Source: Pseudoscleropodium purum
Taxonomy: Eukaryota > Streptophyta > Bryopsida > Hypnales > Brachytheciaceae
Reading direction: 5' to 3'
DNA length: 64,000 nucleotides
Assembly (NCBI GenBank): GCA_963969395.1
Contig: OZ017795.1
Span: 26,393,063-26,457,062, forward strand
The stretch's first letter is position 1. Every line of letters starts with the position of its first letter. The position numbers and the translations under genes are program-made. The notes under the pieces were generated by a model that ran no database searches, was not told the origin of the DNA, and was given only the letters and a program-made list of their open reading frames with translations. Below are positions 24,696 through 35,554 of the stretch, piece by piece.

Positions 24696-24945
24696 TCAGT
24701 CCACCCTCCACCCCATGGCGGTGGTGATCCAAATCAACCCCGACGCGCTTCGCTCATACGACTGTCCACAGCAGCACCACCATCCAACCCACCCACCACA
24801 GGGCTGCGTCCTCCCCGCGCATTCCCTGCAACACTGTTCCCTCCTCCCTTCACAAGATCCCGTAACCGCCAAACGCTGATTCGCAAGCGGCTGACTCTCA
24901 AGGTGAAAACCCGTGACGATCACCCCCGAAGCCCCGTCCCCTCAT
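24696..24945 (-). promoter_or_regulatory. Leader with a chain of four uORFs before the trihelix start
   Basis: Reading the minus strand toward the main ATG at 24588, four small frames open and close: 24945-24898 (15 residues), 24822-24754 (22 residues), 24757-24734 (7 residues) and 24716-24696 (6 residues). The second and third overlap as ATGA, the stop of one sharing bases with the start of the next. All four end before the main ATG. No other ATG lies between 24945 and 25276. If this stretch is transcribed, as its position suggests, it should lower translation of the main frame. The transcription start is not known. Confidence 0.55.
24754..24822 (-). CDS. Tryptophan-rich upstream ORF, 22 residues
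   Basis: This is the longest of the leader uORFs. It reads MRGEDAALWWVGWMVVLLW and then three more residues, with four Trp and a hydrophobic second half. It ends with TGA overlapping the ATG of the next uORF. Whether the peptide is made or conserved is unknown. The composition partly reflects a GGT/GTG-rich DNA stretch, so it may have no peptide-level function. Confidence 0.35.
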   Translation of the reverse strand: MRGEDAALWWVGWMVVLLWTVV

Positions 24946-25083
24946 AAAACCCAAACAAAAAAATAAAAAAAGGCCACCAAAAAATCCTTTTTAAAAAGAT
25001 CCAGAGATAGCTTATTCTCGACACTCCAATTTCTACTTCCCTCCCAATCAACCCCACACTCCCAACTGGTCTCCACTCCCTCA

Positions 25084-25165
25084 CACAAACTCCACGTTCA
25101 ATCACACCCTCCCCTCCCTCCGTCCTCCTCCTTCCTCCCCCTCCCCCTCTCGGCACTAAATGCGG
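25084..25165 (-). other. Purine-rich tract in the probable 5' leader
   Basis: On the sense (minus) strand the sequence is a long run of G and A (GAGGGGGAGG-type units). GA-rich stretches are frequent in plant 5' leaders and core promoters. It lies about 500-580 bp upstream of the main ATG and above the uORFs. No TATA box at the usual distance could be assigned with confidence. Confidence 0.5.
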
Positions 25166-25303
25166 GCTGAGCTCAGATGCTACAGCGAGGCCAAGATCTC
25201 TCGGACTGATTCCACTCCCAGCTAGCTAGCGTCGGTCGTAGCAATCGAGGCAGCAGCAGGAGCAACTGAAGGCTCTCATGCAGTCGAACGAGCGACAGTA
25301 CTA

Positions 25304-25305
25304 AG

Positions 25306-25336
<31 letters not shown>
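25304..25336. repeat. (GGCA)n microsatellite upstream of the trihelix gene
   Basis: About eight uninterrupted GGCA units (CAGG in the other phase) lie in the promoter-proximal region of the trihelix gene. A shorter GGCA run recurs near 26390-26413. Confidence 0.9.
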
Positions 25337-26830
25337 CTAGCAGCGGATGACGGTGACGATCGTCTGACTTCCGCGGAACCGGGGCGCGTGAATAAAAATC
25401 AATAAAAATTCGAGTTCGCCACCTCCCTCCAAACGCAAACGCAGACGCAAGCGCAAACTACTCTACTCTACTCCACTGATGCGACGCAAGAAGATGCGAT
25501 TCGATTCGATGGGCTGCGAAGGGCTGCGAGAGCCTGTGCTTAAGCTTAATCGCGAGTGAGCACCCTACAAGAGTTCCGTCTGTTCTGTCATGTCACCCTC
25601 TTTCTTTCTCGCTTTCATCATCATCATCCCCAGCATCCCACCCCGAAGAAAAAGCCGCAGCGGCAGCTAGGAGCGGAGGTCGCCGGACCTGTTGCCTGGG
25701 GCCTGTTGCCTCGTCTCGTCTCTCTGATCCAAAGACTGTGCGCCAGATAAACTTCAGTAATTTTGTAGGCCCAGCAGACTGGGCCAGGCTGCCCGTGAGG
25801 CGGACCCACAAGATGCGGGCAGTGCGGGCAGGGGCCGGCCCTGGACATGGTCTTTCAGGCCAGTTCCGAGTTTTGTGGGCGCTGCCAGGGGGGCGATATA
25901 AGGATATTGCGATATTACGCTCACCCTTTTTGGCTTCGTAACAGGCCGGTTGGTAACTCAGTTACACTGACACGCGCCTGCAATTACTGTAATTAGGGGG
26001 GCGGGGGGGGGGGGAAATCAGCGAATCAGTGCAGGAAGATCTTCAGAAGCGGAAGATATCTTCATTTAGTGGAGATTCTGAGCTCGTGTGGATGTGGAAT
26101 TACAGTACCTTAGCGTGGTCCCCAGGAATTGCACTGCCTGGGACTGAAGGCTGGCTGAGTGAGTAAGTGACTTAAGGTATGGTTTTCGACCTTTGCAAGT
26201 TCGTTCTACGCTTTAGCAAGTTGCGTTAAGTTAGTTGTATGTATGTATGTATGAATGATTCATTCATTAGGTATTTTATGTGCGTATTCTAAGTGTGTGT
26301 GTGTGTGTGTGTGTGTGTTTGTGTTTGTGTTTGTGTTGAGTTGATGGCTGGGGCAGGCAGACAGGTTGCAGGGCGTGAGGCAGCAGGCACAGGCAGGCAA
26401 GCAGGCAGGCAGGCTGCCCCCTCTGAAGTGGGTGAGTGAGTGAATGGCCTTCCCTGCTACTCTAGGCTTACAGGTGGATGGGATGGATGCATTCACCCCC
26501 GGAACGCGGGTAGATGGCATTATTTTTTACTGGGTAGGTGTCCCATGTTCCTTCCTTCCAACGCTTCAGCAGGCCAGTGAGGGGGGTTCCCCCTTGGCCC
26601 TGACCCTGGCCCTGGCCCTGCTATGGGGGAAGCTGATTGCTTTTTCTTTTGGCAACACTTCAGGTCCGTCCGCCACATTAGAATGGTGGGGGTGGATTCT
26701 GTGGGGATGCTTCATGTATTATTTACTGGGCTTGTGGAACAAACGTGACTCCGGAACATTGTTAACCAGACCTGCACTTCCCCCTTGGGAAACTGGGATA
26801 ATTCCTCCAGGGATCCCAGGGTGAATTCAG
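25337..26830. promoter_or_regulatory. Upstream flank of the trihelix gene, promoter region not resolved
   Basis: This CpG-rich flank holds simple repeats but no gene that I can support. A TATA-like stretch (CTTATATC on the minus strand near 25897-25904) is one candidate core promoter, but it would imply a leader of about 1.3 kb. The reading frames here are short and overlap simple repeats. Confidence 0.3.
26294..26336. repeat. (GT)n microsatellite
   Basis: A run of about 13 GT units is followed by TTTGTG units. It lies in the upstream flank of the trihelix gene. Confidence 0.9.
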
Positions 26831-26839
26831 TTGAAGTCT

Positions 26840-27744
26840 CAAGGCCTTTTCTCCATCATAACCTACTCACAACTACCATTTATATTGCAAAGAGCAAAAA
26901 AACTTAAGATTGATCCTTTTTTGCATGTTTGATTGTAGCATCTTGGAGGAGAATAGTGTAAAAATGTGAGAAAGAAATTTCAAAAACCTTACTCGTGTAA
27001 ATTGCAAGATATTTATATTTAATGTGAAAAAAAAAGTTTTTTTTGTACCTTGCTTGAATAAATTTTTTGAATTTGAATCTTCTTGGATTAAAATTTTTTG
27101 CTTTAATCAATCTGAATTTCTGTTTTTTATGTTGATGAATTGAATTGAGGGTTTATGATTTTCTTTTAAGTAACACTTCATTTTTCACTCATTAGAAACT
27201 TGTTAAATAATAATACATTCAAGATTGAAGAGAAAGCTAAACTGATAATAGCTTTAAGATGGAATTGAAACACATTAATCTCAATGGTGAGATTGTTTTA
27301 GAAAGAGATCTTAACCTTGTGACTCTTTTTTTTTGAAAAATTGAAAAATTGAATTTAGAAATAAGTCCTACAAATTATTTTTTCTAGAAGATGTTTTTAG
27401 TGACCAAAAACAAGACTGTCCATAATTTTTATAGCACGGGTCCAAGTAGAATGAATTAAAGCTTCCCACATAGATAACAATACAATCTATGAGAAACAAA
27501 CCATTATTTTCAATTGTAAGTGTTTGTGGTTTTTTTCCCTTCTTGCCAAACTTAAATGTGGACTTATTGTGCCATAACTTTTGCGCTTGGGGATCATTTA
27601 AAATAAGAATTGCATTCCTAGAAAGCTAATTTGTTTTCTATCTTTGCAAAAAAATTCAAAAACTCACAACAAATATTGAGACTGTACAAGCTTGTCCAAA
27701 ATCCATTTTATCCCTCATGAAACAATGGAACTTTAGGGGTTAAT
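26840..27744 (+). mobile_element. TTAA-type element, copy D, left end lost
   Basis: The right end GGAACTTTAGGGGTTAA is intact. The left terminus is missing or beyond recognition, and homology begins around 26858 with 'catcataacc...actaccattt'. It belongs to a subfamily shared with the relic at 31.0-31.8 kb. Its left limit coincides with the right edge of the CpG-rich island. Confidence 0.55.
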
Positions 27745-27842
27745 CTCTAAAGTGTCATTAGCTAGCCAGGTTTGTAAAAACATGTAGTCAACACTGCTTG
27801 TTTAATTCTCAAATTCCTTTCTTCTAATTGCGTATAAAAAGA

Positions 27843-28773
27843 TTAACTCCTAAAGTTCTTTCTTGTTTAGAGACCCAAAACTATTTCAAGCTACTAGTCT
27901 CCCAAGCAAGGCTAAAATCTTTGTTTGTACTTATTTTATAATAAATTCAACCATGGGATCCTTTCATTAATTTATTAGAATACAAACTCCTAAAATTTCA
28001 AAATAAGAACCTTATCAATTCCAAGATCATGATGCTTGGATTTCAAACCAAAGTATTTTCAACACTTTCCAAATGACTAGATTAATTTCCATCTTTCAAG
28101 CTTTAATTTTTTCCAAAAATTTGTAGATCTTACAACTTAGAACTCTCTGTAATATATTGAAGAAATAAGTTGGGAATACATATAAAAATTTCAACAAAAA
28201 ACATTTCATATTCATATTTGAAAAGAAAAAGTAGAAAGAAGTAGAGAATGATTAAAAATACAAAATTGTTAAGAATTTAGTTACAAAATGCAAAATGCCA
28301 ATCCCAATGGTTGTAATGTTGCAATAAACAATTTGCATCCTATAATTTTATTTTTTCCAAAATTTTTGAAAACTGAGTTAAATAAATGATTTCAATGCTT
28401 ATTTTAGAGTAGAGATTCTACAACTACCCACAAATTAAAACTCCTAATAACCTTCATCTCATTAATCAAAATGGAACGATTCAAAGCTTTATACATGTAT
28501 ATAAATTTTGAAAAATCAAGTTCAATTTCTATTATTTAAAAAAAGATCATTTTTTGAGCTATTTGGGTTTCAAGAGATACTACATTCTATACAATAAAAT
28601 TTTAATCATAGAGTCAAAAATTATAAAAATTATTGTGCCTTAAAAGCCATACTCCTTTGACTACATTTTATGTGAAAATTTTAAAGAAAAAAATGAAAAT
28701 TTTGTTCGTAAATGGATGATTAAAAATGCCATGTTGCCAAAAAAATGCTATAGTTTGGTCCTTTAGGAGTTAA
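27843..28773 (+). mobile_element. TTAA-flanked TIR element, copy E
   Basis: The ends are TTAACTCCTAAAG and CTTTAGGAGTTAA. Both termini share the same C-to-T variant, so they remain a perfect 13-bp inverted repeat. The interior is collinear with copies B and C. It is 931 bp and non-coding, and begins 98 bp after copy D in the same orientation. Confidence 0.72.
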
Positions 28774-28840
28774 CCAGCAAGAAATCAAAACAATGATGAT
28801 TTTTGAGGATATTTTTTTTCATAATTGTGGCACTAGAAAG

Positions 28841-28900
28841 TTGCAACATTAGAGGGCTCTTGCTTTTGGAGGTGAGCAAAAGGGCCCCTCCAATGCAATT
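28841..28900. repeat. 60-bp palindrome related to the CATTAGAAGA MITE ends
   Basis: TTGCAACATTAGAGGGC faces GGCCCCTCCAATGCAA, with 'cttgcttttgg' against 'gagcaaaag' at the centre. The CATTAG start and the GGGCCC-type inner part recall the ends of the 30.35-30.95 kb MITEs. It is probably an end-to-end deletion product. It abuts the M2 MITE. Confidence 0.5.
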
Positions 28901-28902
28901 AT

Positions 28903-29097
28903 GCTAGTGTATAAGCTTTGAAATGCGAGCATATGAGCCATTGAGTCTAAATGTAAGTAGATACCTTACAACCGTTGAAGGTGCTTATACCATAAACACC
29001 TGTAATATAGGTATTTATAACATAATTATACTATAATCATGGAAGATGTCTAAACTTTTGAACTCTTAGACTCATGATTTTAGATTTATATAATAGC
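28903..29097. repeat. GCTAG-ended MITE (copy M2)
   Basis: The left end GCTAGTGTATAAGC faces GCTATTATATAAATC read in reverse at the right. The interior shares 'ttacaaccgttgaaggtgcttata' with M1. It is non-coding. Confidence 0.6.
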
Positions 29098-29827
29098 AAT
29101 CTTCCCCACAACGTTAGTTAATAATGTTATGTCAACCCCCTCATCTTCACCCATCACTTCACACTTAGCTCTTATCCCTTCTTGTGGTGTTTTTACAAGG
29201 ATACTACATCTTGTGTTAGTTAATCCTATAAAGTTCACATCCTTTCTTGAACTTGTGGATATTTATATATATAAATTCCTTTAAAAACACATTAATATTT
29301 ACTTCAATTTCACTAAGATGATTACAATTGAAGATTTGAGCATTACTTTGGATGAATTGTAGATTATTTGGATCCATCAAATTATAGACTTTGGGAGGTC
29401 AAGGATTATCTCCCCAATAGTTAACTAGCTTGTTTAACAAAAAAATTGTGGAAAGGATAAGAAATGTCTGATGAATGATTTTCAAAGAAAGTGTTGAAGC
29501 AAAGAATGTACCTCTTCATTTTAAATTATAATAAAAAATATTTGTTTGAATATTTTGGTGATAGGCCTTGTTTTTCCAAGGTTGATGAGTTCATATGCAA
29601 AACATCATTGCAAATTAAAATTATTTATTAGAAATATACTCAATTAAAATATATTCAATGTTATTGATAAAAAATTTGAAAACTATAAATATATGAAATC
29701 TCAAGAATAAACGTAAAATTTGAATGATATTAATGTGATTCTATTGAAGTAAATCAAAGACATTTTCTATGACATATTCCTATAGAAGTAGAATATTTAG
29801 TAGTTATTGAGCTATTAATTATAGGGT
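29098..29827. other. AT-rich DNA, nothing recognised
   Basis: This is AT-rich DNA between MITE copies M2 and M3. No reading frame or repeat family was recognised. Confidence 0.5.
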
Positions 29828-30060
29828 GCTAGCATGTGAGCATAGAATTTATGAACCTAAGAGCCCAGAAGTCTACATTATAGATATCTTTTATAGTTAT
29901 AGGTGTTTATATTATAGGTTTCTATATTATAGACTCTTTCTATGTTATAATGTACCTACATTAAAAGTACATATATTATAAACAACTTCAAATGGTTGTA
30001 GGCACATACCTACAATTAGGTTCAAGGCTTGTAGGCTCACATCTTTGCACTCATGTGTTG
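29828..30060. repeat. GCTAG-ended MITE (copy M3)
   Basis: It starts GCTAGCATGTGAGC and ends with a degenerate complement near 'gcactcatgtgttg'. The interior has the TATA-rich units typical of the family and the phrase 'caaatggttgtaggcac', the reverse of that in M1. Confidence 0.6.
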
Positions 30061-30348
30061 AAATTGTTGGCCATTAACCTTGACGTCTAAAGTCCCAATA
30101 GGACACTTGAAGATTCAAATAGACTAGTGTGTCCCATGTTGTTGCCACAGTCAAAATAAATGTAAAAGTAATTTTCTAATATTTTTATTGATAAAAACTT
30201 TAAAATTTAATAGCTTTCATGCCTTAGATTAGAATGCCACAAAACAAATCATGTGCACCCCTCCTTATTGAGGGCTTTTTGACAATACAAAATACATGAA
30301 TGGGAGACACACGGTCTACAAGATCTCAACATAATAAACAAACAAAAC

Positions 30349-30646
30349 CATTAGAAGATTTTGGGGGCCTCTAGATGCCTACAAGTTATTACAGCCTGCG
30401 AACATAGGAAACACGTTTGGTGCAGTGGTCTAACATGGGCAAGCCCCTACCATGTCATCGACCATTTTTTTTTTTTTTAATTTTATAAATTTTATAAAAA
30501 AAAAATTTGCATTTGGAGACTAATTTAGAAAAAAAATTTAATGAAAAAAAAAATTCTGACAACGGGCTATTCCCCTCACTACGGGGAACAATTGTAGGGG
30601 AACAAGCCCGAAACAAGCTTTTGGACCCCCCAAAACTCTTCTAATG
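30349..30646. repeat. CATTAGAAGA-ended MITE, first of two adjacent copies
   Basis: The left end CATTAGAAGATTTTGGGGG faces CCCCCAAAACTCTTCTAATG. The element is about 298 bp with poly(A/T) stretches in the middle. Flanking 9-mers AAACAAAAC and AAACAAACA match at 7 of 9 positions, which hints at a 9-bp duplication, but the site is a simple AAAC repeat. Confidence 0.65.
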
Positions 30647-30656
30647 AAACAAACAA

Positions 30657-30946
30657 CATTAGAAGATTTGGGGGGTCTCGGGAAGGCTGTGAGTTCTGTG
30701 ACATTTTTTGACTCTACAAACATGCCGAAACCTACTACATGGCATGGCAAAACAACTACCATGTCATTTTCCAAAAATCAAAATTAAAATTGGTTTTTTT
30801 AACTTTGTTTTTTATTTTAAGAAATTTATTTATTTATTTATTTCAAAATTATTTTTTCTGATAGCATGGCGTTTTTTTTATTGTGGGGGATTGCGGGGTG
30901 GACTAGCTTGAAACGGCCCTTTTGGATCCCTGAAAATCTTCTAATG
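30657..30946. repeat. CATTAGAAGA-ended MITE, second adjacent copy
   Basis: The left end CATTAGAAGATTTGGGGGG begins 10 bp after the first copy ends. The right end is AAAATCTTCTAATG. Its 'tgacattttttgactctacaaac' stretch is shared with the copy at 61.5 kb. Confidence 0.6.
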
Positions 30947-30959
30947 CAACCTAATTTAA

Positions 30960-31770
30960 TAGAATGATGATAGGGTCTCAATTTTTGGTATATTATTTTG
31001 AAGATAGAAAAACACATTAGTTCTTAAGAATATAAATTTTATTTCAAATGGCACCTAAAGCAAAAGTTATGCCATCCTAAGCTCAAAATAAAGTTTGTCA
31101 AGCAACACAAAAAATGTTTCAAATAGAGTATGTTTTTACCTACATGGAAAGATTTGATTCATTCTATTTTGACTAGTGATAGGAATGCTAAGGAGAGATT
31201 CATTTTTCTAGAAATTAAAGCATCTTCTTCAAAAAATAAACTTATGAGATTTATTTTTGAACTCAATTTTCGCAATTTGTCAACATAAAAATTTCTACAT
31301 GGGTTAGTTTGCTTGCTAGAACATTCTCACCATGGGGAATCAGTGTGCTTTAATTCTTAAAGTTATTAACAATTTAATTTTCCTTCTATATATCTTGTAC
31401 TCGTTTCTACTAACAATTTTTTAAAGATTGAAAATCAAGATTTTATTTTTATTTTTTTCCTAGATTCTCAACTAAGTTTGTCATTATATAAAGTAATAAA
31501 ATCAAAATTTGTAGTGCAAAAGCTTTGAGTGAAGAAGATTCAAAGCCTTATAATCTAATCATAGAAGGTGCAAAAATAAATATTTTCTTCACTTTAAGCA
31601 CAAATATCTTGCAATTTATATGGTCAAAGTTTTTTAAATTTCTTCCACACATTCTTATACTAGTTTAGTGCAAGATTCTATAGTTAGATATTAGAAAAAG
31701 ATCATCTTTATATATACTTTTTTGCTCTTTGCAATAGAATAGCAATTTTTAATGAATTATGATGAACAAA
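30960..31770 (-). repeat. Relic of the TTAA-type family (copy K)
   Basis: Read in reverse, the stretch near 31600-31750 aligns with copy D (shared 'catcata', 'attgcaaagagcaaaaaa' and 'aaattgcaagatatt' phrases). No terminal TTAA-CCC motif remains at either side, so the limits are approximate. Confidence 0.4.
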
Positions 31771-34499
31771 TGCTTTGGGGACTTCTTTAGGAATAAAGGT
31801 GTTTGCAAAAATTGGTGGCATCACACATAGTGCGACAAATTGATGAACTTGTTTTTCACCATAACTTTTGAAGTATAAAGCTAATGATCTTGAATTTTTA
31901 TTTATTGAAGATAAATGTTTCAATAGTTATTAGATCCTTACTTTTGGTGAAATCTCTTCACCATGAACTCCTTCCAAATGGTTAATTTTTAGTTTCTTTG
32001 TAATTTTTTTCCCTATATTTTACAAATTGAAACATCAAAATATCTATTTTCTTGAGCATCTTCACTTTCTAGTTCTCCTACTTTAGGAAATTTCTATAGT
32101 TTTCCATCTTGGAGTAACCTTTCTTTACAAATGTATACATTGGCTATATTTTTAGTATTTAAAAAATTATAATTCTATAATACACCTAAGAAAGGCTAAA
32201 ATTTGCTAAAACATTATAAAATTAACCACCAACTCTTGCAACTACCCTTAAAGCAAGATACATTGTTTTGGCTACACTGATATACTAATATACTCCATCT
32301 TCATGTATTATTAATATTATACATGTCTTACATCCTAAAAAATATTTTTCCAAAAATTTAAATAATTATCCTTTTTTGTACTACTAATCCATTACAACCT
32401 TCTTTGAAGTTTTAAAATTTTACAAAAATGACATTCTACATGTATTTTCAACCACATGGGCAACCTTAACAATTTACGTTTAAAAGTTCAAATGACCACA
32501 TTGTAATTGGACAAAAATTTGAAAAAACAAGCTACCTGAATAGAGAAAGTTTGAGGCCTTAGGAGAATTGCTAGACTTTGGATCAACTCTAGGGTGATCA
32601 CTTAATTTTTTTTTTCAAAAACTGCATGAGTTAAAAAAAATAGGGTCCATTTAATTCAAAGATGGAAATATTGTATAATATTTAGGGCTACTATAGGGTC
32701 CATGAAATGCTACATTATATATATATATTAGTCTATGTAAAAATATCATATAGTATGAATTTTTATTAATAAGTAAATATATAGTAAATACAGTCATATT
32801 GAATAGAATATTCATGGAATAGTTTTAGTGGAAAATTTGAAGTCTTCAATGGTAAACTTGTTATTATAAACCACCACTTAGTAAATGACACTTGAATTGA
32901 TAGTTATTGGTTTCATAATGTATATCTTTACTTATACATGTAAGTAATAGAAAGAAAAAAAAATTTGAAGAAGGGGGGAGGAGGTAGGGGGGGAATTTGG
33001 ACACTTAAATTTTATGTGTAAGTAACTCCATTAAAATATTTACATGCATGAATTTACAAAAAACCATAGGGTACTGGAAATATGCCCCTCATAGCTTTTT
33101 ATATAAAAATATAGTCATTTAAATGCAATAATTAAGGTAAATAATCCCAAATCAAATGCCCTCTTCACTAAAGTGTATACTTTAAATTACAAGGAGTGAT
33201 CTCTCTAAAGGACCAACATTCTAGAAAGTTCATTAAAAAAAAATAGAAAAAAATAGAATTTTTAAAATTAGACTATTGATTCAGCATTAGTGACTTTTGT
33301 AGTAGTCAAGAATAAAATCTTATGGTTATAAATTTTTTAAATGAATCAAATTTGACTTACAACCCCTTTTTCAGAGAATGTTGATTTGGATAGTTTTATA
33401 AGTATTTTTCAATTTTTAGTCCATATATCTTTAGGGAATAATATTATTTGGAAATAAGGTTTTATAACTATAGCATATATATGGAAGATCTTAGATCCTA
33501 GAATTTTCTCAAAGATTTCTCTTATATTCAAAACTTCAATGACATTTTATAACTAGTTGAAATTCAAATGCATGGAACAGAGTTTGTAGCACTATGGACG
33601 TTGAAATGATTTGACTTATGGACAAGGTGGGAAGGGTTGTGTTTTATGCAAGTACAATTCATGTTGTCTACAAATTGTGTAGTGTCATGCTTTGTTATTT
33701 CATGTTTGTTATGTCCATATTATGTCTTCGTATATTTCAACTACAATAGGCTTTCTAATTTCTTTTCTATACCCATGACTATGTTGAACTTTGAAAATAA
33801 GTTGAATTTCATGCATGTTTTCTTTGTACTTTTTTTTCTCTAATACTTTTGCTTTCATCTTGCTTTTCAATTTTTTTTTATTATAAAGAAGATAGCCTAT
33901 AAAAATTTGCATCAACATGGGCAATATGAATAATGATAGAGTACCATAATATAGGTTCTTTTAGAAAATTATGTAATCATAGGACCCTTTTGTATCTACC
34001 TTGGAGGTAAAATAGCCCTTTAAAAAATATTCCATTGCCACATGTAGTACACAAAATTCCCATAGAGTGCCCCACTTGAGTTGAGATGTTGTAGTCAGGA
34101 TGGCATTTGCAAGTGTGTACATTGTTCCCAAACATTGTTGCTATGCAAAGTGTTCTTCCTATTGCTCAAAAAGTTGGGCCTTAACAAATTTGCAAATAGG
34201 GGCAACAAAAGCCTTTCAGTGGTGTCCTTGAAACAAGCATGGTATACTTGAAAGTCAAGCTTTTAGATGGATAATGAAGAATAGGTGGAGAGGCACATGG
34301 AAGACTTGTTTAGCATCAAAGAACAACTATAGACCCCTCCATATACTTTCAATCATAAGGATTTGAGGTGGATTTGAGGTGAATTAGAATAGAGAGAGAG
34401 GTCAACTATATGGCAAGTAATAATGATTGCATAGAAGTAGAGCCATATATTGACGAGACCTACAAGATCAACCAAATACAATGGCTTACATCTTGTATG
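31771..34499. other. AT-rich DNA without recognised genes
   Basis: No gene is supported. The segment near 31850-31920 resembles 56640-56710 ('tttcaccataac-tttg-ag', 'cttgaattttt-ttattgaagat'), so at least part is a dispersed repeat. The remaining reading frames are short and of low complexity. Confidence 0.45.
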
Positions 34500-34654
34500 T
34501 ACTAGTAAAAAATTCAATTTTTTTGGTGATTTGGTTCACTTTTTTGTTGATTTTTGTTGATTTTCGTTCAAATCAACAAAATATTTTCCAAATCAACATA
34601 AAAGTGAACCAAATCAACATATTCAAATCAACAAGAAAATTAAATTTTCTAGTA
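34500..34654. repeat. CACTA-like MITE with GTTGATTT subterminal repeats
   Basis: The ends are TACTAGTAAAAAATTCAATT and its complement near AATTAAATTTTCTAGTA. Inside, both arms carry 'gatttggttcactttt' and repeated GTTGATTT motifs, inverted about the centre at 34570. The TACTAG end could be a mutated CACTAG. The 3-bp flanks do not match. Confidence 0.5.
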
Positions 34655-35554
34655 GAGTCATGTTGAAGACTTCCTATTGAGAGAAGAAAGAGGTTGCAAA
34701 GACATGGAGACTAAGTTTTGATGCTCTAAGGACACAAACGATATAGGAAACATAAAAAAATCATGTTGGATCTCCTTCATCAATACATGAAGGTATGTTC
34801 TACTCACCCTTCCTTCCAAACCTTGTCATCCTTTTCTATCCATCATAACTTCTTGGGATTAGGGTTTTTGGTTCTCCTATTATGTACAACAATTTTGTCT
34901 TTCTCTTTATGAGGGTGAAATGTACATCCTAGTCACCCTTCTATCCAAACCTTGTCATAACCTTTGCACGTCATAGCTTCTTATAATTAGGCTTTTGTAT
35001 CATTTTAGTCATTTTTTTTGTGAATTGCTTTTTCAAAGTGATGCAATGGTTACATGCACTAGGTAAAAGTAATAATACATGCTTCAAAATTGCAGTAAGG
35101 ATGTCTTGAAGGTGACACCTAATATGGTTCCTAAGCCAAAGATATTATAATGAGAAGGATGAACATCACCTCTAGCCTTGGCCAAAAGGGTTATGGAGAC
35201 ACTAATGCTCAAGAGGGGAGATCTATCAAGAGAGGTTGCAAATGTGAGTTCTACATGAAGAGCTAGATTCTATTTCTTATTGACAATTGTGGAGATGGTA
35301 TACAACCACATAGTCCATGTGAACTCCTGGCGTATTGTTGCCCATGACAAAAATATTGTCAAGAAATGTGAGTGTTTTATCTCCACCCTTGAGATAGAAT
35401 GAAGAAACTAGGTTCTCCGTAATACTAGTGTTAACCTTCTATAGTGGGCATCTAAACAATGTCCATTGAGCCTTCTAAGGAATGGACAAGTAATCAATTA
35501 TGAATTTCTCTATGTATTTTGAATTGTAAAAGAAATAGATTCAAACTCCAATAG
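34655..35554. other. AT-rich DNA, nothing recognised
   Basis: The phrase 'tgtccattgagccttctaaggaatg' near 35460 resembles sequence near 55850 and, inverted, near 57945, so it is part of a dispersed repeat. No coding feature is supported. Confidence 0.4.

Noticed and set aside
23780..24732. Starting the trihelix protein at 24732.
   Set aside because: The codon there is TTG, not ATG. The first in-frame ATG after the upstream stop is at 24588.
24055..24879. A 274-residue plus-strand opening rich in Leu and Arg.
   Set aside because: It is the antisense of the CAG/CAA-rich exon 1 of the trihelix gene. CTG/TTG repeats read as Leu keep it open.
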